Counted from the stretch's first letter, positions 1 to 6,883 are shown. The stretch is DNA of 8,014 nucleotides from Candidatus Zhuqueibacterota bacterium 4484_188 (GCA_002049825.1 MVCZ01000071.1:1-8014); one strand, 5' to 3'. A program made the numbers and translations. Notes: generated from the letters alone by a model not told the origin.

Positions 1-389
1 CACTATCTTTTTATAAACCCATTTTATCTCGTATTTGTAATTACTCAGCTATTTTTGTTTTTTCCTTCGTCAAATCCAATATTTCTTTCTGCAAAATTAA
101 TTGCTACGAGATTTTCATGATTCTCGCTCTTACATTATTTAATAAGTTTGCTAAGTAGATACCAAAATGGTAAATACCCCCGACAGTGGAATCGTGTTTC
201 CGGGAACAAAATTCGGGGAAAAAAATAAAAGAATCTCTTTACGCATCTGAACAGTCCTTACATTGCTTTTGGTGCGTATTATGGAATTGGCTTATTTTTA
301 CCTTGCTGTTGGCGTTCTGAGAATAAATATTCCGGCAAACGAAAAAGAGAAAACAGGATGAAAAATTTTTACCACCGGGTGCCCGGGGA
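1..389. other. AT-rich leading region without a convincing gene
   Basis: I see no gene here that I can support. On the minus strand a frame is open from 238 down to a TAG at 106-104 and ends in a short passage reading GIYLANLLNNVRARIMKIS, which could be the tail of a broken gene, but it has no recognisable family or upstream partner. On the plus strand a short hydrophobic stretch (NWLIFTLLLAF, 285-317) is in the same frame as the downstream TPR gene but is followed by stops at 318 and 324. The remainder is low-complexity AT-rich sequence, compatible with an intergenic region. Confidence 0.5.
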
Positions 390-509
390 ATCGAACTCAC
401 CTTTAACGACCGCTACGAAGAAAGCCTGGCGCTTTTTGACAGTCTGGTTCAGGCGTATCCCAATCACCCTGCGCCTTATTTTTTTCGCTCGGCAACCTAC
501 CAGAATTGG

Positions 510-1217
510 ATGAGCAGTTACCGTTTCAACAAGTTTCAAAAAGAAGTGGAAGAAAATGTACAAACGGTTATAGACCTGGCGGGTAAAATGCTGAAAGAGA
601 AAGATGACCCCTGGCTGCATTTTTATATCGGCGCCGCTCTGGGTTCCTATTACTATTGGCGCACTGCCAAATCAAAATTTCTTCGGTTGATAACATTCTG
701 GATGCGCGATAAACGGGAACTGGGACTCAAACAGTTGCGATTTGCCATCGAGCATGGACGCTATGCGCCGAATGAAGCCAGCTATGTTTTGTTAATGGCA
801 TTATTCAATGAAAAGAAATACGCAGATGCCGAAGTCATTTTAGAGGAAATTTTGTCGCGTAAAAAGACATCCAGCCTGAGCGACTACTACTTTCGCGGCA
901 GACTCGTGGCGCAATCCGGAAACTGGCCGGAGGTGGAAACCGCTTTCAGGACTATTTTAAATAAGATTGAAAATTACAAATTTACTTCTATCGGTTACCA
1001 GGTGGAGTGCAAATACTGGATCGCCCGGGCAGTAAGCGAACAGGGACACAAAGCCCAGGCACTGCAAATTGCCCGGGAGGCACAGTTGCAAAGCAAGCAA
1101 CGAAATAAGGAAGAAGAGATTGAAAGCATCATCGAAAATTTCGGACAAATTAAAAAGAACCTGGAAAAACTGATTAAAGAATTAAAAAAGGCAAATAGAA
1201 AATCGGTTGGATCTTAA
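510..1217 (+). CDS. TPR-like repeat protein, 5' end uncertain
   Basis: The 235-residue product from ATG 510 is built of amphipathic helix pairs typical of tetratricopeptide repeats, for example KKYADAEVILEEIL and NWPEVETAFRTIL. Its C-terminal 35 residues or so (from NKEEEIESII) are charged and look like a coiled coil. TPR proteins are scaffolds for protein-protein contacts; nothing here identifies a partner. The start is doubtful. The same frame is open and protein-like back to about 390, reading GIELTFNDRYEESLALFDSL, itself a good TPR helix pair, so ATG 510 cuts into a repeat. No in-frame ATG, GTG or TTG lies between the stop at 324 and 510, and no ribosome site precedes 510. The true gene probably had a secretion signal upstream that is lost or frame-shifted. 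The gene is separated from the NUDIX gene by about 250 bp and is probably not in its operon. Confidence 0.7.
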   Translation: MSSYRFNKFQKEVEENVQTVIDLAGKMLKEKDDPWLHFYIGAALGSYYYWRTAKSKFLRLITFWMRDKRELGLKQLRFAIEHGRYAPNEASYVLLMALFNEKKYADAEVILEEILSRKKTSSLSDYYFRGRLVAQSGNWPEVETAFRTILNKIENYKFTSIGYQVECKYWIARAVSEQGHKAQALQIAREAQLQSKQRNKEEEIESIIENFGQIKKNLEKLIKELKKANRKSVGS

Positions 1218-1328
1218 AAAATCAGGATTCGGTGGATTGTATTAAGAAAGGGGTTAAAACCCATTTGATTGATCTATCTGTTCCACGTGATGAAGAGGCT
1301 TTGTGAAAATGTATAAACAAGAAAAATT

Positions 1329-1425
1329 TGTCATTTCCGACTTAGCCGGGAATCCATGGAAATGATAAGATTTTGGATTCCCCTCCCTAACTACTCAGGG
1401 ATTACATTCCTGTGCGGGAGTGACA
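1329..1425. repeat. Degenerate palindromic intergenic element (REP-like)
   Basis: The outer arms TGTCATTTCCG (1329-1339) and CGGGAGTGACA (1415-1425) are inverted copies with 9 of 11 matches. Inside, GGGAATCC (1348-1355) and GGATTCCC (1375-1382) are perfect inverted copies. The layout recalls the widespread bacterial intergenic palindromes built on GTCATTCC...GGGAATCC, here worn by mutation. It lies between the TPR and NUDIX genes and could form a hairpin in RNA read from either side. Confidence 0.55.
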
Positions 1426-1471
1426 CTTGCATCGTCATTTTTACCAATCCTCTTAAAACCCGGGGCAAAAA

Positions 1472-1879
1472 ATGAAATTTTCAATTTACCGGCAATCAGG
1501 GGTAATTCCCTACCGTTTTCAGGGAGCGGAATTGCAGGTGCTGCTTATCACTTCCCGCAAAGGAAAGCGCTGGATTATTCCCAAGGGAATTGTCGAAGCC
1601 GAGTTTTCACCGGCAGAATCAGCCGTCAAAGAAGCCCTGGAAGAAGCGGGCGTGCGCGGCACAATTGCACCGGAACCGGTGGGTTCTTACCAGTACCAAA
1701 AATGGGGCGGCACCTGCACGGTGGATGTTTTTCTAATGAAGGTGGAAACCTCGGAACCAACCTGGGAAGAAGATTTCAGAAAACGAGAGTGGCTGCCTTT
1801 GGACAAAGCCATCGCGAGAATTCGGGAAAAACCCTTGCGAAAAATTATGGCGAACCTTCCCGGGAAACTTTGGATATAA
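1472..1879 (+). CDS. NUDIX hydrolase, DIPP-like
   Basis: A 135-residue single-domain NUDIX hydrolase. These enzymes cleave nucleoside diphosphates linked to another group, using divalent metal. The Nudix box spans residues 39-61: it begins at G39 and has the metal-binding glutamates E54, E57 and E58 followed by G60. K53 replaces the usual arginine and F45 stands where the consensus has glutamate; neither is one of the core metal-binding glutamates. The WIIPKG lead-in (34-39) and the late WLPLDKAIARI segment resemble diphosphoinositol-polyphosphate/diadenosine-polyphosphate hydrolases and MutT-like proteins. Length is normal and the gene looks intact. ATG 1472 fits the N-terminal strand (FSIYRQSGVIPYR), with a weak GGGG at 1462-1465 as possible ribosome site. 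It lies 108 bp upstream of ppk1 on the same strand. Its substrate cannot be told from sequence. Confidence 0.9.
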   Translation: MKFSIYRQSGVIPYRFQGAELQVLLITSRKGKRWIIPKGIVEAEFSPAESAVKEALEEAGVRGTIAPEPVGSYQYQKWGGTCTVDVFLMKVETSEPTWEEDFRKREWLPLDKAIARIREKPLRKIMANLPGKLWI

Positions 1880-1920
1880 ACGAATTTATTTACTTCCGCC
1901 AAAAATATTATTACATTGTG

Positions 1921-1947
1921 TTGACGTCTAACGCATTTCTTTATAAA
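1921..1947 (+). promoter_or_regulatory. Possible sigma70-like promoter for ppk1
   Basis: TTGACG (1921-1926) is followed after 15 bp by TATAAA (1942-1947), about 40 bp before the ppk1 ATG. The spacer is shorter than the usual 17 bp, so this is weak. A small inverted repeat, TCGGT-TTG-ACCGA (1948-1960), lies just downstream and could be an operator or chance. Confidence 0.25.
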
Positions 1948-1987
1948 TCGGTTTGACCGACCAAAAACGCAAACGGAATAAGCATAT

Positions 1988-2155
1988 ATGAAATCGGAAA
2001 ACAACAAATACATCAATCGCGAAATTAGCTGGCTTTCCTTCAACGAGCGGGTACTACAGGAAGCCGCCGACCCGGAGGTGCCGCTCATCGAACGGACCCG
2101 GAGGTGCCGCTCATCGAACGGGTTCGTTTTCTGGGAATTTATTCATCCAATTTAG
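1988..2155 (+). pseudogene. ppk1: ppk1 5' fragment (N-terminus of polyphosphate kinase 1)
   Basis: ATG 1988 opens the authentic PPK1 N-terminus: NREISWLSFNERVLQEAAD closely matches the start of E. coli PPK (KELSWLSFNERVLQEAAD). The frame is correct through LIER, then enters the second copy of a 26-bp duplication, reads out of frame and ends at TAG 2153-2155 after 55 codons. The rest of the protein continues in another frame from 2104. Deleting one repeat copy joins the two parts without any other change. As written this piece could give only a short non-functional peptide. Confidence 0.85.
2069..2120 (+). repeat. 26-bp perfect tandem duplication inside ppk1
   Basis: Two identical adjacent 26-bp copies, 2069-2094 and 2095-2120, each starting GACCCGGAGG and ending TCATCGAACG. 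Since 26 is not a multiple of three, the duplication shifts the ppk1 frame. One copy encodes DPEVPLIER, the normal PPK1 sequence; nothing in the family suggests that two copies are expected. Confidence 0.95.
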
Positions 2156-4101
2156 ATGAGTTTTTCAGTGTCCGGGTGGGCACAATGAAACGAATTTTAA
2201 ACGCCGGGATCAAAGCCAAAACTATTTTGGGTGGAACACCTAAGCAGATTTTAAAAGAGATTCAAGAGGTTGTGATTCAGCAGCGGGACAAATTTGACAG
2301 AATTTTTAGCAAAGTTCTGCACGAGCTGCAAGAACAGAAAATTTTCATTATCGATGAAACCCAACTCAGCCCGGAACAGGAAAAATTTGTGCAGAAATTT
2401 TTTGAGGAAGAAGTGCGCCCCAGCCTGGTGCCAATCATGCTCGGCTCTGTTTCTCAATTTCCCTACCTGAAAAGTGCGGTTATTTATTTGGCGATCTATT
2501 TATCTCACCATACGCATCCCGAAGACGCTAAATATGCACTAATCGAAGTGCCGGTGGGCGTTTTACCACGGTTTGTGATTCTGCCAAAAATCGGTGAGAA
2601 AAAATACCTGATCCTGCTGGACAATGTGATTCGTTTCGGTTTAAAGGAAATCTTTGCCATTTTTAACTTCGATACAATCGAAGCGTACACCATCAAACTA
2701 ACCCGGGACGCCGAGCTGGACATTCAGGACGACGTGACCAAGAGTTTTTTCGAGAAAATCTCCAAATCGCTGAAACAGCGGGAAAAGGGGCAGCCGGTTC
2801 GCTTTGTCTACGACCGGGAGATGCCCAAAGATTTACTCCATTTTATCCTGAAACAGAACAATTTGAAGAAATTCGACAATCTTATTCCAGGAAGCCGCTA
2901 CCATAACGCCCGGGATTTTATCAATTTTCCCAAGATCGGTGCCGCTAAACATCGCTACAAGAAGGTGCCGCCGCTGCCTCACCCGGACTTTCGCCACCAC
3001 GTGAGCCTGTTGAACGCCATCCGGGAAAAAGACTCGCTGCTGCATTATCCCTACCAGTCTTTTCACTATATCATCGATCTACTGCGCGAGGCGGCAATCG
3101 ATCCGAAAGTCACTTCGATTAAAATGACACTCTACCGGGTGGCAAAAAATTCCAAGGTAATCAATGCGCTGATCAATGCCAGCCGAAACGGAAAGGCAGT
3201 GTCGGTGCTGATGGAGCTGCAGGCGCGTTTCGACGAGGAAGCAAATATTTACTGGACACGAAAGTTAGAAGAGGAAAACGTAAAAATCATCAGCGGTGTT
3301 CCCGGCTTAAAAGTTCACGCCAAACTCTGCTTAATTACCGGTGAAGAAGAGAATAAAAAAATACAGTACGCGGTTATCGGAACCGGCAATTTCAACGAAG
3401 CAACCGCAAAAATCTACGCCGACCATTCCCTGCTCACCGCCGATAAACGGCTGACCCGTGAAGTGGACAAGGTGTTTAACTTCCTGGAACACAATTACAA
3501 AAATTTTACCTATAAACACCTGCTTGTGTCGCCTTTTTATATGCGCAAGCGATTGATAAAATTAATTAAAAATGAAATGAAAAACGTCCAGGAAGGTAAA
3601 CCGGCGTATATCCACGTAAAACTGAACAGCCTGGTTGACAAAGAGATGATTAACAAACTGTACCAGGCAAGCCAGGCGGGTGTGCAAGTCAAAATGATTG
3701 TGCGCGGAATTTGTTCGCTGGTTCCCGGCGAAGCGGATTTCAGTGAAAACATCGAAGTGATCAGCATCGTGGACAAATACCTGGAACACTCGCGCCTGTT
3801 TATTTTTGCCAACGGCGGAGAAGAAAAATATTTTCTTTCCTCGGCGGACTGGATGATTCGCAATCTGGACAACCGGGTCGAGGTCGCTACCCCGGTTTAC
3901 GATCCCGAATTGCAAAATGAGTTGAAGGAATATTTTGAACTGCAATGGCGGGATGTGAAGAAAGCACGCATCATCGATAAAAAACAGAAAAACCGCTACC
4001 GCAAAAATCCTGAAAATCTCAATTTCCGCGCCCAGATTGATATATATAATTACCTGAAAGCCCGGCTGGAAGAAGTTCCGGAAGAATCATTGACCGCCTG
4101 A
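2104..4101 (+). CDS. ppk1: Polyphosphate kinase 1, main part (frame-shifted from its start)
   Basis: PPK1 reversibly transfers the ATP gamma-phosphate onto a growing polyP chain. This frame encodes 665 residues; adding the 30 upstream residues lost by the duplication gives 695, close to E. coli PPK (688). With that offset the active-site residues fall on E. coli numbers: R375 (YRVAK), R405 (QARFDEEAN), the phosphorylated H435 (GLKVHAKL) and H592 (YLEHSRL). ATP-contacting N45 survives in SNLDEF. Domain order is the standard N, head, C1, C2. One difference: E. coli H454 is valine here (YAVIGTGNFN). GTG 2104 lies within the duplication and overlaps GGAGG, so it is a poor start; ATG 2185 would lose N45. 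Unless the duplication is an assembly error or is removed by slippage, little full enzyme would be made. The CHAD gene follows 75 bp after the stop, suggesting co-transcription. Confidence 0.93.
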   Translation: MPLIERVRFLGIYSSNLDEFFSVRVGTMKRILNAGIKAKTILGGTPKQILKEIQEVVIQQRDKFDRIFSKVLHELQEQKIFIIDETQLSPEQEKFVQKFFEEEVRPSLVPIMLGSVSQFPYLKSAVIYLAIYLSHHTHPEDAKYALIEVPVGVLPRFVILPKIGEKKYLILLDNVIRFGLKEIFAIFNFDTIEAYTIKLTRDAELDIQDDVTKSFFEKISKSLKQREKGQPVRFVYDREMPKDLLHFILKQNNLKKFDNLIPGSRYHNARDFINFPKIGAAKHRYKKVPPLPHPDFRHHVSLLNAIREKDSLLHYPYQSFHYIIDLLREAAIDPKVTSIKMTLYRVAKNSKVINALINASRNGKAVSVLMELQARFDEEANIYWTRKLEEENVKIISGVPGLKVHAKLCLITGEEENKKIQYAVIGTGNFNEATAKIYADHSLLTADKRLTREVDKVFNFLEHNYKNFTYKHLLVSPFYMRKRLIKLIKNEMKNVQEGKPAYIHVKLNSLVDKEMINKLYQASQAGVQVKMIVRGICSLVPGEADFSENIEVISIVDKYLEHSRLFIFANGGEEKYFLSSADWMIRNLDNRVEVATPVYDPELQNELKEYFELQWRDVKKARIIDKKQKNRYRKNPENLNFRAQIDIYNYLKARLEEVPEESLTA

Positions 4102-4176
4102 TTTATCGACCGGGAATTTTTGGTAAACAGGAAGCGGATTTACGAACAAAACTTTTATCTTTCACGAAAAATAAAC

Positions 4177-5745
4177 ATGCAGAAAACAACCCGCTACCGT
4201 ATTCCCCAAACTGTCCCGCTCCGGGAAATTGTCCGTGAGCTAAGAGGTCATTATTCCCTGAAAAGAGATAAGAAACAGCGCGCGCACTTCAGTTTTTTCG
4301 ACACATTCGACTGGCGCCTGTTCCGGGCGGGATTTCAGCTTGTCCGGACCGGGGAATGGATTCTGCTGCAAAAGCGGGAGGACGGTTCGACCGTGGAAAC
4401 AATTTCCTGCCAGGTGGAGAATTCGCCCAAATTCTGGTGGGAATTTCCGCCGGGTGATTGCCGGGAAAAACTGGGGTCTCTGCTGGATGTTCGGGCGCTG
4501 TTGAAATTGGTAACCGTGGAGGAAGATTTTGACCACTTCAGAATATTAAACCGGGACCGGAAAACGGTGCTGCACGTTTTCGCCGGGAGTGTGCACCTAA
4601 TCGAGCAGGAAAGCAGGCAGCGTATTTGTGAAGAAGTGCGGGTGGCTGCGCTGCGGGGTTACCAACAGGAAGCCGGGGAACTGGAAAAATTTCTCAGATC
4701 ATTAGGATGTTTGCCAGCCAAAAAAACGATTTTGAACGAAGCGCTCGAAATAAGCGGCTACCAGCCGGGCAGATATTCATCCAAATTAGATATTCAGTTA
4801 ACGCCTGAAATGACCCTGGGGCAGGCAGGCGTGAAAATTTTTACTTACCTGGCACAGGTCATCAGGCAAAACGAAACCGGGATCCTGGCAGATACGGACA
4901 GCGAATTTCTCCACGATTTCCGGGTTGCTATTCGCCGCACACGTTCGGCGCTGGGTCAGATAAAAGAAATTTTCCCGGAAAACATCAGTCAAAAATTTAA
5001 AAGCGATTTCGCTGAAATTCAGAAACAAACCAACCGGCTGCGGGACCTGGATGTTTATTTATTGAACAAAGACACCTACCGGGAATTTCTGCCGGAGGAA
5101 ATCCGCCCGGGATTAGACCTGCTATTCGGTCAGATTGCCCGGGAACGAAAGAGCGAATTGAAGAAAGTTGTCAGGCTTTTGAAGGGAAATTTTTATGGCA
5201 AGACCATGCAGGAATGGGAAAATTTTCTGCAAACCTACGCGCCGGATGAGCACGAAAATACCGGCAACCGGGAGACGCCGGTAAAACCCGCTGCTCAAAA
5301 ATTCATCCTGAAAAAATACCGGCAGGTGCTGAAAATCGGTTCCCGCATTGACGACGGGACGCCGGACAGTGAACTGCACCGACTGCGAATCGAATGCAAA
5401 AAACTGCGTTACCTGCTGGAATTTTTTGCCTCGTTGTTTCCCCCGGCAGAGATGAAAAAACTAATCGGGCAGCTAAAAAAGCTGCAGGACAACCTGGGGG
5501 AATTTAATGACTACTCCGTTCAGCGCCAGCGCCTGGAAGATTTCTGGAAAGAAAAATTGAATGACCAAACCCACTCCCCGCAGATTGCCGTTGCGGTGGG
5601 CGGGCTGGTAACGCAACTATATCAATTACAAAAGGAAGCTCGCCGGGATTTCAGCGAGATTTTCCGGAATTTCAGTCGGAAAAAAAACAGGGCGATTTAC
5701 CAGAATCTTTTTGCGGCGAAAAAAAGTGACGGAGGTTCCTCTTGA
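4177..5745 (+). CDS. CYTH-like/CHAD polyphosphate-binding protein
   Basis: Numbered from ATG 4177 (522 residues). Residues 1-200 resemble a CYTH/triphosphate-tunnel domain: FDTFDWRLFRAG (41-52) matches the CYTH YxDTxDxxLxxxG segment, and EEVRVAALRGY lies near 150-160. The first-strand ExExK metal motif is absent (KTTRYRIP instead), so it is probably not an active triphosphatase. Residues 210-500 form a CHAD domain, an alpha-helical fold rich in basic and histidine residues that binds polyP: FLHDFRVAIRRTRS with H246, NRLRDLDVYL near 289, LHRLRIECKKLRYLLEFF with H401, and LKKLQDNLGEFND (433-445). CHAD proteins localise to polyP granules in other bacteria. A TTG at 4120 would add 19 residues and lie only 18 nt after ppk1; I prefer ATG 4177 because the domain begins there, but neither has a strong ribosome site. 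The gene looks intact, and its place after ppk1 fits a polyP role. Confidence 0.88.
   Translation: MQKTTRYRIPQTVPLREIVRELRGHYSLKRDKKQRAHFSFFDTFDWRLFRAGFQLVRTGEWILLQKREDGSTVETISCQVENSPKFWWEFPPGDCREKLGSLLDVRALLKLVTVEEDFDHFRILNRDRKTVLHVFAGSVHLIEQESRQRICEEVRVAALRGYQQEAGELEKFLRSLGCLPAKKTILNEALEISGYQPGRYSSKLDIQLTPEMTLGQAGVKIFTYLAQVIRQNETGILADTDSEFLHDFRVAIRRTRSALGQIKEIFPENISQKFKSDFAEIQKQTNRLRDLDVYLLNKDTYREFLPEEIRPGLDLLFGQIARERKSELKKVVRLLKGNFYGKTMQEWENFLQTYAPDEHENTGNRETPVKPAAQKFILKKYRQVLKIGSRIDDGTPDSELHRLRIECKKLRYLLEFFASLFPPAEMKKLIGQLKKLQDNLGEFNDYSVQRQRLEDFWKEKLNDQTHSPQIAVAVGGLVTQLYQLQKEARRDFSEIFRNFSRKKNRAIYQNLFAAKKSDGGSS
5731..5735 (+). promoter_or_regulatory. Ribosome binding site that fixes the TTG start of the ParA gene
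   Basis: GGAGG lies 6 nt before TTG 5742. It sits inside the end of the CHAD gene and supports a TTG start overlapping the CHAD stop in the sequence TTGA (5742-5745). Confidence 0.75.
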
Positions 5746-6494
5746 CAGTAATTGCACTGTATAGTATCAAAGGCGGTGTAGGCAAAACCGCCGCTTCGGT
5801 CAATTTAGCCTACCTTGCCGCAAGCGAAGGCGCTCAAACCCTTTTGTGCGACCTGGACCCGCAGGGTTCGGCATCTTTCTATTTGCGAATCCGTGCCCGG
5901 AAAAAATTCAGCAGTAAAAAATTGCTGAAGGGCGGTATAACCTTAAATAGAAATATCAGGGAAACCGATTATCCCAATTTAGACCTGCTGCCTTCGGATA
6001 TGTCCTACCGCAACCTGGACCTGGTGCTGGACAATCTGAAAAAACCGCAGAACCGGCTGAAAAAAGTACTGAAGCCGCTTGCCACCGACTACCGGTATGT
6101 TTTCCTGGACTGTCCGCCGAACATTACCCTTGCCTCGGAAAATATTTTCCGCGCCGCTGACATTATCCTGGTGCCGGTAATTCCCACCACTCTTTCGCTG
6201 CTCACCTACCGCAAGCTGGAAGATTTTTTCAAAGACGAACAACTCAAGCGGTCAAAAATTTTCGGGTTCTTTTCCATGGTTGAAAAACGCAAAAAAATGC
6301 ACCGGGAAATCATGGCGGAAATTTCGGAAAACCATAAACACTTTTTTAACACCTTGATTCCTTACACTGCCGAGGTGGAAAAGATGGGAATTTACCGGGA
6401 ACCGGTTGCCGCACGCCAGCCGAAATCCGGTGCCTCGCTCGCCTACCGGAACCTGTGGGAGGAAATTCGCAAACTGACCGGCAGCAAAATTTAA
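5742..6494 (+). CDS. Orphan ParA-type ATPase of a polyphosphate operon
   Basis: A 250-residue ParA/MinD-superfamily ATPase. The deviant Walker A is KGGVGKT (10-16) with signature lysine K10, Walker A' is DLDPQGS (37-43), and Walker B is YVFLDCPP with D123. There is no N-terminal helix-turn-helix, as in the short Soj-like class. Such ATPases dimerise on ATP, bind DNA non-specifically and move or space cargo (plasmids, chromosome origins, carboxysomes) with a partner that triggers hydrolysis. No ParB or parS-like site is seen. Residues 174-187 (FGFFSMVEKRKKMH) form a basic segment that may take part in DNA or partner contact. It overlaps the CHAD gene by 4 nt (TTGA), so translation is probably coupled. 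The inferred job is positioning or segregating polyP granules, perhaps through the CHAD protein; this is a hypothesis. The gene appears intact. Confidence 0.9.
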   Translation: MTVIALYSIKGGVGKTAASVNLAYLAASEGAQTLLCDLDPQGSASFYLRIRARKKFSSKKLLKGGITLNRNIRETDYPNLDLLPSDMSYRNLDLVLDNLKKPQNRLKKVLKPLATDYRYVFLDCPPNITLASENIFRAADIILVPVIPTTLSLLTYRKLEDFFKDEQLKRSKIFGFFSMVEKRKKMHREIMAEISENHKHFFNTLIPYTAEVEKMGIYREPVAARQPKSGASLAYRNLWEEIRKLTGSKI

Positions 6495-6526
6495 AGATAT
6501 TCCAAAATCTGGCGACAACTATATTT

Positions 6527-6556
6527 GGCAAAATAATTACCGGCAAAATGATTAAA
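6527..6556 (-). repeat. Two tandem GGCAAAAT(A/G)ATT units, left inverted copy
   Basis: GGCAAAATAATTACC (6527-6541) is followed directly by GGCAAAATGATTAAA (6542-6556). The pair is the reverse complement of the pair at 6793-6819 (25 of 27 positions match), and 6535-6555 is the reverse complement of 6691-6711 (20 of 21). Confidence 0.85.
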
Positions 6557-6690
6557 AATAAACTAATGTAACTCTATGTACCAGTGACTTTTCAGATTGT
6601 GACCACTCTGTGGATGGCAAATAAACCAAGCTGAGTCAATATATTTCTCAAATATTTATCAGGATTTCGGTGGTAAGAAAATAATCAAAA

Positions 6691-6711
6691 TTAATAATTT
6701 TGCCGGTAATT
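6691..6711 (+). repeat. Middle copy of the ATTTTGCC repeat
   Basis: TTAATAATTTTGCCGGTAAT plus one further T matches the inverted sequence of 6535-6555 with a single mismatch. The two arms enclose 135 bp. Confidence 0.8.
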
Positions 6712-6720
6712 TTATGATCG

Positions 6721-6750
6721 TTACAGAAATTAGCGGAGCGGTTTCCGTAA
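6721..6750 (+). other. Possible stem-loop
   Basis: TTACAGAAA (6721-6729) and TTTCCGTAA (6742-6750) are inverted copies with one mismatch around a 12-nt loop. There is no following T-run, so it does not look like an intrinsic terminator. Confidence 0.35.
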
Positions 6751-6792
6751 CCTGTAGCGTGGCTATGAATTATTCAGTTTAAACCAAAAGTA

Positions 6793-6852
6793 AATTATTT
6801 TGCCTGTAATTATTTTGCCATAAAATTGAAACCAGAGTCAAATTATTTTGCC
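6793..6852 (+). repeat. Three AATTATTTTGCC units, right copies
   Basis: AATTATTTTGCC occurs at 6793-6804, 6808-6819 and 6841-6852. The first two are spaced 15 bp apart, the same period as the left pair, and are inverted to it. The third is 33 bp further on, shortly before the pap ribosome site. Confidence 0.85.
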
Positions 6853-6883
6853 AAAAATTAAAAATTTGCTCTACCATACCTGC

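Noticed and set aside
104..238. Minus-strand open stretch ending GIYLANLLNNVRARIMKIS
   Set aside because: Too short, without a start or an identifiable family; kept only as a remark on the leading region.
1250..1263. GGGTTAAAACCC palindrome after the TPR gene as a terminator
   Set aside because: The stem is at most 5 bp with a tiny loop and no T-run follows.
1420..1956. Long open frame on the + strand overlapping the NUDIX gene
   Set aside because: It is a shifted-frame shadow of the NUDIX gene; its translation has no domain, and the NUDIX frame has a complete Nudix box.
2104..2106. GTG as the genuine ppk1 start
   Set aside because: It lies in the second copy of the duplication and overlaps the GGAGG; conserved PPK1 N-terminal sequence exists upstream from ATG 1988.
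5742..6494. Classical chromosome or plasmid partition ParA
   Set aside because: No ParB gene or parS-like site is visible and the gene is embedded in a polyP operon, so a plasmid or chromosome partition role is less likely.
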